64,000 bases of DNA from Parastagonospora avenae f. sp. tritici 18332-5 (taxonomy: Eukaryota; Ascomycota; Dothideomycetes; Pleosporales; Phaeosphaeriaceae): the NCBI GenBank assembly GCA_022559985.1, contig JAFJTR010000084.1, forward strand, positions 1 through 64,000, in the 5' to 3' direction. The notes beneath the pieces are model-generated. The model searched no databases and was not told the origin of the DNA. It was given only the letters and a program-made list of their open reading frames with translations. This document shows positions 11,058 to 22,117 of the stretch, piece by piece; position 1 is the first letter of the stretch, and each line of letters begins with the position of its first letter. The translations under genes were made by a program, and so were the position numbers.

Positions 11058-11582
11058 CTAGACAAAAGTCTGCATTCCTAAACAAGGCCCATCCAGAAGA
11101 ACTTCGTGATCTGGCACCTTGCCACCAGCAAACGGCGCCGTGAGGGCAACCGTATCTTGATCAGAGGGATACCGGGTAATGTGCCCGACTCCAATGGTGT
11201 CAACGGCGAAGAGCAAGCCGGACTTTCCTCCAACTAGCCAGAGGCTAATGGAATCATCTTCAGGAGCGGTAACATGTGCAACGCCAGATAAGAAGTGAAC
11301 GAGCTGTGGCGCAGGCGCCGTATGTAAGCCACCGTCGAAGCGCGGCGGTAAGATAGTGTAGGCAAGATTGGTGAAGTTGCCTAGGGTGGCAACCTGGGCA
11401 CCACTGACGCCGGGCGTAGAAGAGCGTCTGAAGGGTACGGCCGTCTTCCAGCACTCGACCACGGTGCGATTGTGCTTTGTCACAAGGGCTGGGGCAATGA
11501 GGTAGGTTGTGTTGGCCGGTAGCTGTGCTGCGACAAGCATTGCAAGGAGTGGTAAGGATGAAATATAGCAGAAGGCGCGCAT
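11058..11582 (-). CDS. Small secreted cupin-like protein
   Basis: This is a single exon of 174 residues. The start chosen is the Met followed by a clean signal peptide (MRAFCYISSLPLLAMLVAAQ). An upstream in-frame extension is open but would bury that signal. After cleavage the protein has VHFLSGVAHVTAPEDD, then WLVGGKSGLLFAVDT, GHITRYPSDQDT and ending GGKVPDHEVLLDGPC. That is a beta-rich pattern I recall from RmlC-like cupin secreted proteins of ascomycetes. The function is unknown. The family match is from memory and moderate; the reading frame and secretion signal are clear. It sits next to the broken peroxidase and the repeat block. Confidence 0.65.
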   Translation of the reverse strand: MRAFCYISSLPLLAMLVAAQLPANTTYLIAPALVTKHNRTVVECWKTAVPFRRSSTPGVSGAQVATLGNFTNLAYTILPPRFDGGLHTAPAPQLVHFLSGVAHVTAPEDDSISLWLVGGKSGLLFAVDTIGVGHITRYPSDQDTVALTAPFAGGKVPDHEVLLDGPCLGMQTFV

Positions 11583-12092
11583 GTTGGAAGGCAATATGAC
11601 AGTCGAGATGGAATCAATGTATGCAGAGGAAGGTGCGAGGGAGGCTCTATTATTTATGCAAAACTTCAAGAACGGAGCTGACGGGACATGGATGGTGCTG
11701 CGGACAAGCTCGGAACGAGGGCCGATGGTGCTGACAGGCCATTGCAACGTACCTACTGCAGGTTATCAATTAAGTGGCCGAAAGCGGTGGATTGCGGAAG
11801 ACGGGAAGTAATCGAGGCGGGGTGTGCAAGTTGTTGTAGTAGTGAAGCGTGCCTGGCCAGACTTAGACTAGCCCTAGTCAGGCTTCGGCCGGCGGGATTT
11901 GGAGCATCGATCAACTTCGTCACGACTGTCGCCCGCTAAGGCATTTCTCGCCATCAGCGCCCGCCCGCTACAACACGACCGTTCTGCTACCGTCCCGCTG
12001 TAGCAACCCCCCAGGCGCGGCATCCCACACCTCACGCACACGCTCAATCTTTCCTCCCCTAGCCATCGCAGACAGCCCGCCACCCGCCCAGC
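11583..12092. other. Divergent intergenic region
   Basis: These 510 bases lie between two divergent genes (the cupin-like gene on the minus strand and the m-AAA protease on the plus strand) and should carry both promoters. The last 100 bases before 12093 are pyrimidine-rich (many CCC and CTC words), usual for fungal 5' leaders. No gene is seen. Confidence 0.5.
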
Positions 12093-14790
12093 ATGTCGAC
12101 GCTCCTCCGCCGGTCAGGTCAGCTAGCGCGGATATCCAGGCCAAGTCTGACTGCGGCATCGCGAGCACCCCTCACCCTGCGGCGACGAGTACCAATTCCA
12201 CAGTGTATATACGCCCAGCAGCGCGCACGGAGATTTGCGACAGGCCCCCCCGAGGAGCCCAAGAACAACAAGAACAAGGACAATGACGAGCCCGCGAAAA
12301 AGGACGGCCAGCCAGAGAAGCCCGAGTCAGAGCCCGCAAAGAGCGACAAAGACGCACAGCAGCAAACGTCGAAGCTCACACCAGAAGAGGAGAAGATGCT
12401 CGACCAACTAGTATCATTCGTATCCATGGGCGTGCCCAAGACCCAGAAGCAGGCGATAAAAGAGGCAATGGACGAGATCAAGAAGACGGGCATCCCGCCC
12501 GAACTGCGCCAGGAGATGGACAAGCTGGCGCGCGGGGAGAAGCTGGACCTCGCCACAGCGGCCAAGATCTCACGCTTGACCACCAACATGGCACGGAAAG
12601 CTGCCGAGCAGCAGCGCTTCAAGGATGATGGAAGCGAGGAGCCACAGCAAAAAGCCGGCGCCCACGATCCAGGGCCACAGGGGAAGGAGAAGGGATCCAA
12701 GGGTGGCCCCGCTGGCTCCGGCGGCGTTATGGGTAACACCATGGACACCAACACCATTCTGATCACTGCTTTCCTTACCTACCTCACGTACAAGATGATC
12801 TTCCCTGGTGAGAACACCAAGGAGATCACCTGGCAAGAGTTCAGGACGACGTTCCTGGACAAGGGCTTAGTCGAGAAGATTGTCATTCTCAACGGCAATA
12901 AGGCCAAGGTTCACCTGCACCGCGAGGCCGTAGCGTCCATGTATCCTGATTCCCCGTCCGTCAACCAGAACTTCTACTACTACTTCACCATCGGTTCTGT
13001 CGAGGCTTTCGAGAGGAAGATGGATGACGCGCAATACGAGCTCGGCATTCCCAGCTCCGAGCGCATACCCGTTGCATACTCCAACGAAATCTCTTGGTTC
13101 GGCACATTCCTCTCTTTTGGTCCTACAATTCTGCTTCTCGGCTCCCTCTTCTACTTCACGCGACGTGCCGGAGGCGGAGGCGGTGGAGGTGGTAGCGGCA
13201 TCTTTGGCATGGGCAAGAGTCGGGCGAAGAAGTTCAACCACGAGACCGATATCAAGGTCAAGTTCGCCGACGTTGCAGGCATGGACGAGGCTAAGCAAGA
13301 AATTATGGAGTTTGTTGCTTTCCTTAAGGACCCTGGGCGTTTCCAGAAGCTTGGTGCCAAGATCCCTCGTGGCGCCATCCTGTCTGGCCCTCCAGGTACC
13401 GGTAAGACACTACTGGCCAAGGCCACAGCTGGCGAGTCTGGTGTGCCCTTCTTTAGTGTGAGTGGCTCCGAGTTCGTCGAAATGTTCGTCGGTGTTGGTG
13501 CATCGCGTGTGCGAGATCTCTTCGCCAACGCGCGCAAGAGCACACCGTGCATCATCTTCATCGACGAGATTGACGCTATTGGACGTGCCCGATCAAAGTC
13601 AAATTTCGGCGGTGGCAACGATGAACGCGAAGCCACACTCAACCAGATCCTAACAGAAATGGATGGTTTCAATACCACGGAACAGGTCGTTGTCCTCGCA
13701 GGTACCAACCGAGCCGATGTGTTGGACAAGGCTCTTATGCGACCGGGCCGCTTTGACAGACACATTGGCATTGACCGACCAACAATGGACGGCCGAGCGC
13801 AGATCTTTGGTGTGCACATCAAGAAGATCATCACCAATGAAGACATCGAGTTCCTCAAAGGCAGACTTGCCGCTTTGACTCCGGGTTTCTCTGGTGCCGA
13901 CATTGCCAACTGCGTCAACGAAGCAGCTCTGATAGGTAAGCGTGTATCCTTCGTACGACTACGGCTATGGCTAACGAGTGCCAGCTGCCCGTCATTCAGC
14001 AGAAACGGTCACCATGGTGCACTTCGAGCAAGCCATTGAACGTGTTATTGGCGGCTTGGAGAAGAAGTCATTGGTCCTCAAGCCCGAGGAGAAGAAGACT
14101 GTTGCATACCACGAGGCTGGCCACGCCATTTGCGGGTGGTATTTTAAGTGGGCCGACCCTCTCCTCAAGGTATCCATCATACCTCGAGGCCAAGGTGCTT
14201 TAGGCTACGCACAATACCTGCCCAACGGTGACACATACCTCATGAACGTCAACCAGCTGATGGACCGTATGGCCATGACACTGGGTGGACGTGTGTCTGA
14301 AGAACTGCATTTCGAAACTGTGACCTCTGGCGCGTCCGACGATTTCCGAAAAGTCACGCAAATGGCCACCGCCATGGTCAGCAAATGGGGCATGAGCAAG
14401 AAGATCGGATACATCTACTTTGAAGACTCGGATCAGGGCCAGCAACTGACGAAGCCTTTCTCTGAAGACACGGCGAAAAATATTGACATGGAGGTCAAGC
14501 GCATCGTCGACGAAGCGTACAAGCAGTGCAAAGACCTGCTCACGGAGAAGAAGCACGAGGTCGGCCTTGTCGCTGAGGAGTTATTGAAGAAGGAGATGCT
14601 AGGCCGCGAGGACATGATCAGGTTATTAGGACCACGACCATTCGAGGATCCGGCAGACTTCCACAAGTACTTCTCTGGCGAGTACGGCAAGGCTCCGGGC
14701 TTGATCGAGCCCAAAGGTGATGACGGTGTCAAGGGCCCTCTTGTGCCGCCAGCGCCCGCAACGTTCAAGGACATCGATTCACGGCAGTGA
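12093..14790 (+). CDS. YTA12: m-AAA protease subunit of mitochondrial inner membrane (Yta12/Rca1 type)
   Basis: Exons 12093-13935 and 13985-14790 give 882 residues. The N-terminus is basic and hydroxylated (mitochondrial presequence, about residues 1-50) and is followed by a charged Lys/Glu-rich stretch. Two membrane segments lie near 222-238 and 337-356. An eight-glycine linker precedes the AAA domain. The AAA module has Walker A GPPGTGKT (about 432), Walker B IIFIDEIDAIG (about 487) and the second region of homology ending in RPGRFDRH. The zinc protease motif HEAGH is near 656. The complex degrades misfolded inner-membrane proteins and processes mitoribosomal precursors, facing the matrix. 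The C-terminal LGPRPF segment and the long hydrophilic N-terminus favour Yta12 over its partner Afg3, but the paralogue assignment is a judgement. The intron is 49 bases. Confidence 0.9.
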
Positions 14791-15205
14791 ACATGTCGAT
14801 CCCTGCTTCTTTTTGTACTTGTTCTCTGGGCATGGCGAGCGGGTGTTGGTTTGGTTCTCATCCCACTCTCCATCTTAGCATGCTATGGTGTTCTTCATGT
14901 TAGAATGACGACCACATGTGCATAGTGGTGGTTTTGTAAAATAGTAAAGCGAATCCTTCGCATAGATGTACGACAGAATACATCGCAACTTGACTTGAAT
15001 ATCCCACCTTTCTATGCTGCCATGGAATAATAATGCGAGTGCACAAGAAATCACGACGAAACAATATGTAGAGGGCCATACGTCATGGACTGATGAAATC
15101 AAAATCCCTGATTGTACAATCTATTCATCAATTCGATATGAGAAGTCATGTTCCGATCCCGCCACGAACCAGTCTCCTAAATGTACAGATCCAGCTCCAT
15201 CCAAT
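14791..15205. other. Convergent intergenic region (3' ends of YTA12 and QCR8)
   Basis: These 415 bases between convergent genes should hold both transcription terminators. It is A/T-richer than its flanks, with short runs such as TTTTTGTA after 14805. No coding sequence or RNA gene is recognised. Confidence 0.5.
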
Positions 15206-15683
15206 CTACTCTTCGTCGCCGAATAGCGCACGACCAGTCTTGGAGTTGTAGAATTCGTTCCTAGAGTCACCACGTCAGTCCACCCGTTCATCTATATCTA
15301 CGCCTGATTGTCCCGAACTCACTTCTCAATGGCCCACTGCATGGTTCCGTATGCGACGAGGAAGGGGGGAATGATGTATAGGATCTGGTTCTTTGATCGG
15401 CGCGCAACGTTCCAGAAGCCTTTGGCGATGAAGTTGGCCATGGGGCGCTGTCGGTTGGGGCTGAGAGCATAGGTCACCACGCCCTTGCCTGGCCGGCCAC
15501 CACCCTCGTATGGGTTACCCCAGCCGCCAATGTGCCATCTGTATGTGTCGTGTTAGCCCATGTCTGTGTGCTGTGTGATGTGTGCGGCGTTGGAGCGAGG
15601 GGCGGAACGATGGGAGGAGCGAGTGCAGGCGGCACGTACGTGATCTTGGTCCGCGCGTTGGGATCAGAGCCGCCGCCAGCCAT
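15206..15683 (-). CDS. QCR8: Cytochrome b-c1 complex subunit 8 (ubiquinol-binding subunit VIII)
   Basis: Three exons, 15683-15640, 15538-15323 and 15260-15206, give 104 residues. The protein starts MAGGGSDPNARTK and continues with IGGWGNPYEGGG, then VVTYALSPNRQRPMANF (the conserved QCR8 core). One membrane helix follows (ILYIIPPFLVAYGTMQWAI), with an end in FYNSKTGRALFGDEE. The family is about 95-110 residues long. QCR8 is a small inner-membrane subunit of respiratory complex III that contacts cytochrome b. The introns are 101 and 62 bases with GTACGT and GTGAGT donors. Confidence 0.92.
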
Positions 15684-16150
15684 TGTGAAGATGTGTCGAG
15701 GAGCGTTGGGGGTGCAATTGGTGGTTGTAAGTGGATGGCGATGGAGTTGGAAAGCGTGCAGGTGAGGCCGGAGCTCAATCGCCAAGCCTGGTTTCTTTCC
15801 ACTAGCCGCTAATGCGGTATGGCGCAACGAGCACAATAAGGCTGCTGTGATTGGGCCTGACTTCACCATTGCACAAAAGAGAGGCAGAACAAAATCATTT
15901 CTATCCAGAACCGGCGGTCAATGGACTGAAGAGCACCGATGCTGATATCCTAAATCCCATGCAGGTTGTCAACTACGACGGAACATACACAAGGGAGTCT
16001 AGCAGCGCGACACTTCACACCGTATAGCTTGGCTTTGGTTGCGACGGCAGGGCTTCGTGTACACCTTGAGGTACCCTGTTCACTTTCCATCGTAGTTGAT
16101 AACATGTAGAAAAACGACGAGTCCAGAGGCCACCTTTCGCGGTGCCAGCC
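15684..16150. other. Intergenic upstream of QCR8
   Basis: These 467 bases should contain the QCR8 promoter and the 3' end of the LysM gene, both minus strand. No other gene is recognised; open frames here on either strand overlap the QCR8 leader and lack motifs. Confidence 0.45.
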
Positions 16151-16743
16151 TCACACTGGCACGCAAACGGCCTGCCCGACTTTCAGCCGGTTACAGTTGA
16201 CAAACATGTTCCCCTCCAGCTCCAGCAGCTCCTCTACACGCAGGCTATGACTCTCCGCAATCGACCAACATGTCTCGCCCTCCTCGACTCGAATATGACG
16301 ACCGCCTTCATGACAGTCCAGAATCTGCGATGTTCCGTGGTCAGCCCGCGAGCCAAAGCCAAAGCCGCCGTTGACGCCTCTGAACACCAACAGTAGGAAT
16401 ACAAAGATGAGGAGTGCGAACGGGAGCATTGTGCGCATGGCCTCGCGGTGGTTCCTGTCCACGGCGTGGTTGCGCTCTTCAATATCTTCGGGTGGCATGT
16501 AGCTTGTCGACTGGGGCGTCTCGAAACCGGCCGGTCTGAGTACCCCATAGCGGGAGCCCGGCTCAGATTCGAAGAGGTTGCCTTCGGCGTCGCGGAAGGT
16601 GTAGCGCTGTGTGTCGGCATCGTAGCCTATACGTTGCATGCCCTCTGGCAAGCGATGCTCGTCCTGGAGCTTATCAGTAGTGTTCCTTGGAGTATTGCAC
16701 TCAGTACCGGGCTTACATCGTCCATGTCTGTGAACCGGGCCAT
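16151..16743 (-). CDS. Single-pass membrane protein with C-terminal LysM domain
   Basis: Exons 16743-16717 and 16663-16151 give 179 residues. The first exon encodes only nine residues (MARFTDMDD), and a 53-base intron separates it from DEHRLPEGMQRIGYD. Around residues 82-104 is one strong membrane helix (MLPFALLIFVFLLLVF). The last 45 residues form a LysM fold (HIRVEEGETCWSIAESHSLRVEELLELE, then NRLKVGQAVCVPV). LysM binds N-acetylglucosamine polymers such as chitin in many proteins. Here there is no signal peptide, so topology must follow from the internal helix, with LysM on the far side from the N-terminus. Similar short fungal proteins are known only as LysM domain proteins, and the physiological role is unclear. 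Confidence 0.8.
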
Positions 16744-18861
16744 AATTGAGTGCTAGGCCGTGTGATATGTGAGTGAGGTGGAATCAAACTATGCTCAAGC
16801 AAGTACAAGTAGTGGCATGCAGCCTCTAGGGTAAATATACTTTGTATGCGACGATTGTGCGAAGACGCAGGTTGTGATAGCGGAGTACACAGCCTCGCAG
16901 CCCGCCTAATCAATAGGTAGTGCTGTTGTTAACGTTATGACGCGTGCGCTGACTGCATGTACAGGACGTGTGATTGGAGGTGGTGCGGTCTAAGCCACCA
17001 CCTTAATGTTCTAATTAGTCCCTGTTTCAACATGCCACGCTAGCGACACCGAGTAGGAATAGCAGTCGGTCGCGTGCATACATCCACTGATAAAGCTATA
17101 TTAGGAAAGCTGTGTTGGGGCTTGGTTGAAACGTCTTAGACAATTTCTCAGTGGACAATGTACAAGAAGCACGAAGTCCAACATAAAGATCTTGTGCTGC
17201 AGAAGAAGGCGTGTACACACCTCGCGAGTACAATACCTATGCACGACCTATTGTTAACTACTATGAAAAGTGACCATGTCACAACAAACATCACCTCATT
17301 CATAGCCCGAAACTATACAAAGCATCACTGGGCTTCGACAGCGGCGATAAAACTTGTTACATAACTTCAGATTATTGAAAGCCCCTAGCTAGCATGCAGA
17401 ACAATCTTCGAGGCTATGTCACTAAAACAACAGCCTGTAATGAATCTGCTCAGCAAGAGCTATGCCTGAAGTGATTTAGATACTGCCTGTCCATCTCTCT
17501 CCTATATTGCTGTAGTGATCTTGGACACTACATCAACTTACACCTGGCTTCCAGGTTTGTTTGTGACCTGTCGGCTGGCATCGTCATACAGTCCAAGAGT
17601 CTGCTGTCGCAAAGGCTGCTCTACGGTACTTACCGCATTATCCCCATTACCAAAGGCTGCTTATAAAAAATAGACAAACCGTGCTAAGACCAGCTAGTCA
17701 GCACCCCTTTACCAAGTCCCATCACGGCATCATAAGCCAGTGGTAATGCCCCATGGCGATCAGTCCGTCACAATGCGTGAGTGAACAGCTTGTCGCTGGC
17801 TCGGTCAAGAAATAATGAACGATGATGCTGTAATTCCCGGATTTGTAGTTCGCCAGAGGACGCAACATGCGGCTAGGAAGCCCGAGGTACTGTTACCACC
17901 ATGCGCCCGCTCTGTACCTACAGCATAAACTGATAGTCGTTAGAGGTAAACTTGTTGCAAGCTTCTATAGGAGCCTGGATATATTCGAGGCTCTGAGATA
18001 CTCTACCAGATTATATTAGAAGTATTGAAGATATACAGGCTACCTCTTCACCTCTTCTCGTTGGACAAGGCGGGCACGAATTTTGCCGGCGCCTGGTGAT
18101 GGAGTTGCCAGAACGATATAAGAGCTGTTACCTTATAGGCGTGTAGGACCGGACTTATTGACACTCTCCGCGTTACCACGAGCCTATAGCTGTGAGTGCG
18201 GGGTTTGTGCAGTTGTTTCCATAGCCCACAGGACAATCTTGCCAAACAAGCTTCATTGAGCACCTGGGCAGAAGCTTATCACCGAATGATGCGCAGGCTG
18301 ACGACGTGCGAAGACGTTAGTGGTAGCGATCGGTATAGTACTGGACATGGTTCGCGGCAGTGAAGATGATGCGCGGGAATAATGCCACCGTGGCCCAGAT
18401 GATGTTTGGGACCTGTTATCCGGAGTCCTAAGGTTTGCGCGATACGTGGCTAGTGCTGGAGCGCTCGCCTCAGTTGCACGTGTTGAAGTCGTTTCCGCTT
18501 TGCGCAACTCGCAGGAATGCAGCAGCAAGAATGCCCATTTTCCTCTGCTACGACGAGCAACGCCTTCACAGCTGCACACGGACGGCTCTCCCGCATCCGT
18601 AATAAAGATCTAGAGCGCGTGGAGCAAGCCAGTCTAGTGCAGGTGTGGCGCAGCATTCGCCAGCGCGTGGTCCGGTAGACGTCATTTGGCGCCTCGTTCC
18701 AAGGCGATTCCGGCTAAGCTTGCCGATGCTTGCCCTTCAGCGCCAACGCTCAGCAAGCAATAGATAAGCGATCTTCCCGCCTCATTTCTTCTGCTTGTTC
18801 ACCACCTTTCTTGGTACTTTCTGTACTGTCCCCCAGCCTCATCCACAATACACCACAATCG
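16744..18861. other. Gene-poor 2.1 kb interval
   Basis: No supported gene is seen. Open frames of 60-150 codons at 17158-17364 (plus), 18048-18263 (minus) and 18253-18656 (minus) have no motif, no splice partner and unnatural composition. The right end should hold the promoter and leader of the Ca2+ exchanger. An upstream in-frame ATG at 18730 could extend that protein by 44 residues, but I prefer the ATG at 18862. The middle (17.9-18.05 kb) is A/T-rich without clear repeat identity. Confidence 0.45.
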
Positions 18862-21232
18862 ATGGGAGACGCCGACGAACCCTCTATACGCAGTGTCAAG
18901 TCAAAGGCAACTTGGCTTGGCTTGGGACGCAGAAAGGACACCAATCCAGCACTACCCACCCACGACCCCCACACAGCTTCCCGTGATGTTCCCGACCCGC
19001 AGCGTGGCGGCTCCAGTAGCAACGCTCCAAGCGAGAAGCACAACGGCAGCAACAATAGCACATCTGTCGGTGGCAATGCTCTCGTCAATACCGCACCTGA
19101 TGGAGAGGCATCTCCCGCCCTAGAGTCGGCGAACCGTCCGTTGTGGTCGCCCTCGCGCATCAAGGACGGATCCATCCGATTTCTTAAACACACCAAAAAC
19201 GCCCTGACCCATAGCTACATCAACATCATGTTGGTCTTTGTGCCTATCGGCATCGCATCCAAACTGGCCCATCTGAAACCCGAGATAGTCTTCTCCATGA
19301 ACGCCATTGCCATCATCCCGCTTGCTGGTCTTTTGGCCCACGCGACCGAGGTGGTCGCTGCACGCGTTGGAGATGCTCTGGGTGCACTCCTCAACGTGTC
19401 GTTCGGAAATGCAGTCGAGTTAATTCTCTTCATCATCCTGCTCGCCTCCGGCCAGATTGAGGTTGTGCAAGCTTCGCTGCTTGGCTCTATTCTGGCCAAC
19501 TTGTTGCTTATCTTGGGTATGGCCTTCCTTTTGGGTGGTCTCAAATACCAGGAACAGGTGAATTCATGATCTATCATGCCCAATAGCTTCCATCCACTGA
19601 CATATGCAGGTCTACAACAACACCGCCACCCAGATGAGTGGTGTTATGCTTGCCTTGGCTGTCATGAGTCTTCTCCTGCCAACAGCCTTCCACTCTGCCT
19701 TCAACGATAATGAGATTGCCGATCACGAAACACTGATTGTTAGTCGCATCACTAGTATCGTCCTGCTGCTCGTCTATGGCCTGTATCTCTTGTTTCAACT
19801 CAAGAGCCACAGATACTTATACGCTAGTACGCCTCAGCATATCATCGACGAAGAATCTCATCCTGGTGTCCTCGCCGATGTTTTCGATTCCTCCAGCTCC
19901 AGTTCTTCTTCCAGCTCTAGCAGCAGTGACAGCGAAAACTCGGCACACTCATCCAATGGAACCATGAAGAGGAAGGCGAAGCGAATGGTGAAGAGGCTGC
20001 GTCGCAAATCCAGCTCACTTTCCAAGGACTCCCATGTACCTTCTAATCCAGCTTCACCCTCTGCTGAGATTCAAAGTCCCTTCGATACAGAAAGAAACGG
20101 CAGTGCCACAAATGCCGCACTCGATGCACCTGCAGCAACCCGCCAGCACTCCTTCAACCACGTCATGAGTGGCGACGAGGCCGACGATGACGATCAGTAC
20201 GCCCCGAGAGCCCGAGACTTTGAGGTCGCGTCTTCTGCTTCAGCTCCTTACACCAAGCGCGAAAAGCGTAAGCATAAGCATGAGGGGAAAAAGAGCAAGC
20301 GTGATACAAGAGACCGCAACAAGGAACAAGAGCAGGCAGATGAAGCAATAGCAGCGAAACCCAGGGTGGCTTTCTCTGAAAAGGTTCGGCCGGAAGATAC
20401 TGCTCCTGTTACGTCCCGTCGACCATATCGACCAGCTCTGCCTTCGCTGCTCTCCAACAACGTCTTTTCGAATCCGCAAAATGCAGCTCCGGCAGGCCCT
20501 GCACCTAACATTCGTATCGCAGCACGTACACCTCTTCGCCGCGCCAAGTCCCTTCCCGAGCGTATGAATCGCGAGCAGTCGCAGACCAGCACGAGGAACC
20601 AGCCAGCAGTGTCGCCACAAGCAGCTATGGCCCTCAATGAAGATGTTGGTGACGAGGACGCTCCCGAAATGTCCATCAAGGCGGCCATTTTCATGCTACT
20701 CATCAGCACTGGCCTTGTCGCGGTTTGCGCAGATTTCATGTCTGAAGCAATCGAACCCATGGTCGAGACATCCGGTGTAAGCCAAGCTTTCATTGGTCTT
20801 ATCATCATTCCTATCGTCGGCAATGCTGCAGAGCACGTGACAGCGGTTGTCGTTGCTATGAAAAACAAAATGGATCTCGCAATTGGAATCGCCGTCGGTT
20901 CCTCTATACAGATCGCCCTCTTCATCACACCTCTTATCGTCATTCTTGGCTGGATTATGAACAAAAACATGACGCTTTACTTCAACATTTTCGAGACGGT
21001 GGCGCTATTCGTCACGGTACTCGTCGTCAACTTCCTTGTCCTGGATGGCAGGAGTAACTACCTCGAAGGTAGTCTTCTCATTGCAGCCTATATCATCATT
21101 GCGGTCGTGAGTTACTACTATCCCGATGGATGCGAGGCTAGTGCAATTGGTGGCAGGATTTGCGCCTCAGCTACCTCCAACTCTGTAGCCCATGGCGTGG
21201 TCCCGATGGTAAAGCGAATGTTCGCGATGTAG
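18862..21232 (+). CDS. Vacuolar-type Ca2+/H+ exchanger (CAX family)
   Basis: Exons 18862-19557 and 19610-21232 give 772 residues. There are two Na_Ca_ex domains. The first (about residues 110-295) contains GNAVELILFIILLASGQIEVVQASLLGSILANLLL. The second (about 590-770) contains GNAAEHVTAVVVAMKNKMDLAIGIAVGSSIQIALF. These are the inverted alpha repeats whose acidic residue in GNAxE binds Ca2+. Between them is an unusually long hydrophilic loop of about 290 residues with a Ser run, Lys/Arg clusters (KRKHKHEGKKSKR) and acidic patches. Yeast Vcx1 is only about 410 residues. The gene likely moves Ca2+ into the vacuole against protons and restores cytosolic Ca2+ after signals; the exact organelle is inferred. 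The intron is 52 bases. Confidence 0.9.
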
Positions 21233-22117
21233 ATCGCACTCACTGCGAGTGGCTATAAAACGCCATGCCAGGTTTGACCTGCTTTGGTGCACTAGAGATG
21301 GGTGGCTACTGGACGAGTCTTGGAAACGCTGGTGAGCGTACCTTGATTCTCATTCTCCTTCACATCTTGAATTTATGCTTCATCTGTCATTACCGACTTC
21401 TTACGATACGTAATCGGGCAAGGCCCTCCGATAAACCAGCTAGCTACAATCGATCTTAGCTACACCCTACTTTGCGACGAACTGCTGTGAAGCACTTACA
21501 TTGAACCTCAAATGCTAAAACAAAGCCTATATATAAATGCTTCGTGCTCGTAGGTACGCTTCTTCGCAGGATTCCGTTGCGACTAGCGGCGCGACCCTTT
21601 CCGTGACTCCACCCGTGGGCGCAGTCACGCGGCGCTCGCGAAGGCGATGCCAAGCACTCCAAACACCTATGTTTAACCGGCGGGAACATCAGATCCCATT
21701 TGGCTTGTGTCATTAGGTGGGTGATACTGGGCACGAGGAGTTTGGAACGAAGGGCAATTTTAGCCTTTGCCCAAGGGTCGCACGTTTCAAGGGAAATGAA
21801 ACGAGCTGTAGTCTGCACCGTGCCCGATGTATGCGCAACAGATAAGCAACGCAAGGCTTTCGAAGCCGCACGCCATGTTCTTCTCGACCCAGTGTTTTGA
21901 AATGCGGCTCTCTTAATAGTCCTTGGCGCTAAGTTCCTCTTCACCGAGCATGGGTGCTTCGTCATAACGGGTAAACATCGTCGTTTAACATATACAAGCC
22001 AAGAGTCTCCACTGACATTAGCAGATGTTGCGAGCTGGGGCTTGGTATATAACCTGAGAGCCATGTTTTTGGGCACCTGTCGTTCATCCTGCAACATAGC
22101 ACCTCTCGTTAGTAATC
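21233..22117. other. Intergenic, Ca2+ exchanger 3' end and chitin deacetylase promoter
   Basis: This 885-base interval has no recognised gene. A minus-strand open frame of 213 codons (21456-22097) is basic and motif-free, and I judge it noncoding. The right end carries a TATA-like box upstream of the deacetylase. Confidence 0.45.
22046..22052 (+). promoter_or_regulatory. TATA-like box of chitin deacetylase gene
   Basis: The sequence TATATAA lies 66 bases before the ATG at 22118. This is a plausible core promoter position for a regulated secreted-protein gene. It is inferred from position and sequence only. Confidence 0.45.

Noticed and set aside
12119..12766. Long minus-strand frames antisense to the m-AAA protease and to other genes
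   Set aside because: Shadows of GC-rich codons in real genes; none has its own motif or splice logic.
21456..22097. Minus-strand 213-codon open frame in the intergenic region before the deacetylase
   Set aside because: Basic, Arg/Ser-rich composition, no domain, no splice partner; it overlaps the TATA box and leader of the deacetylase gene.
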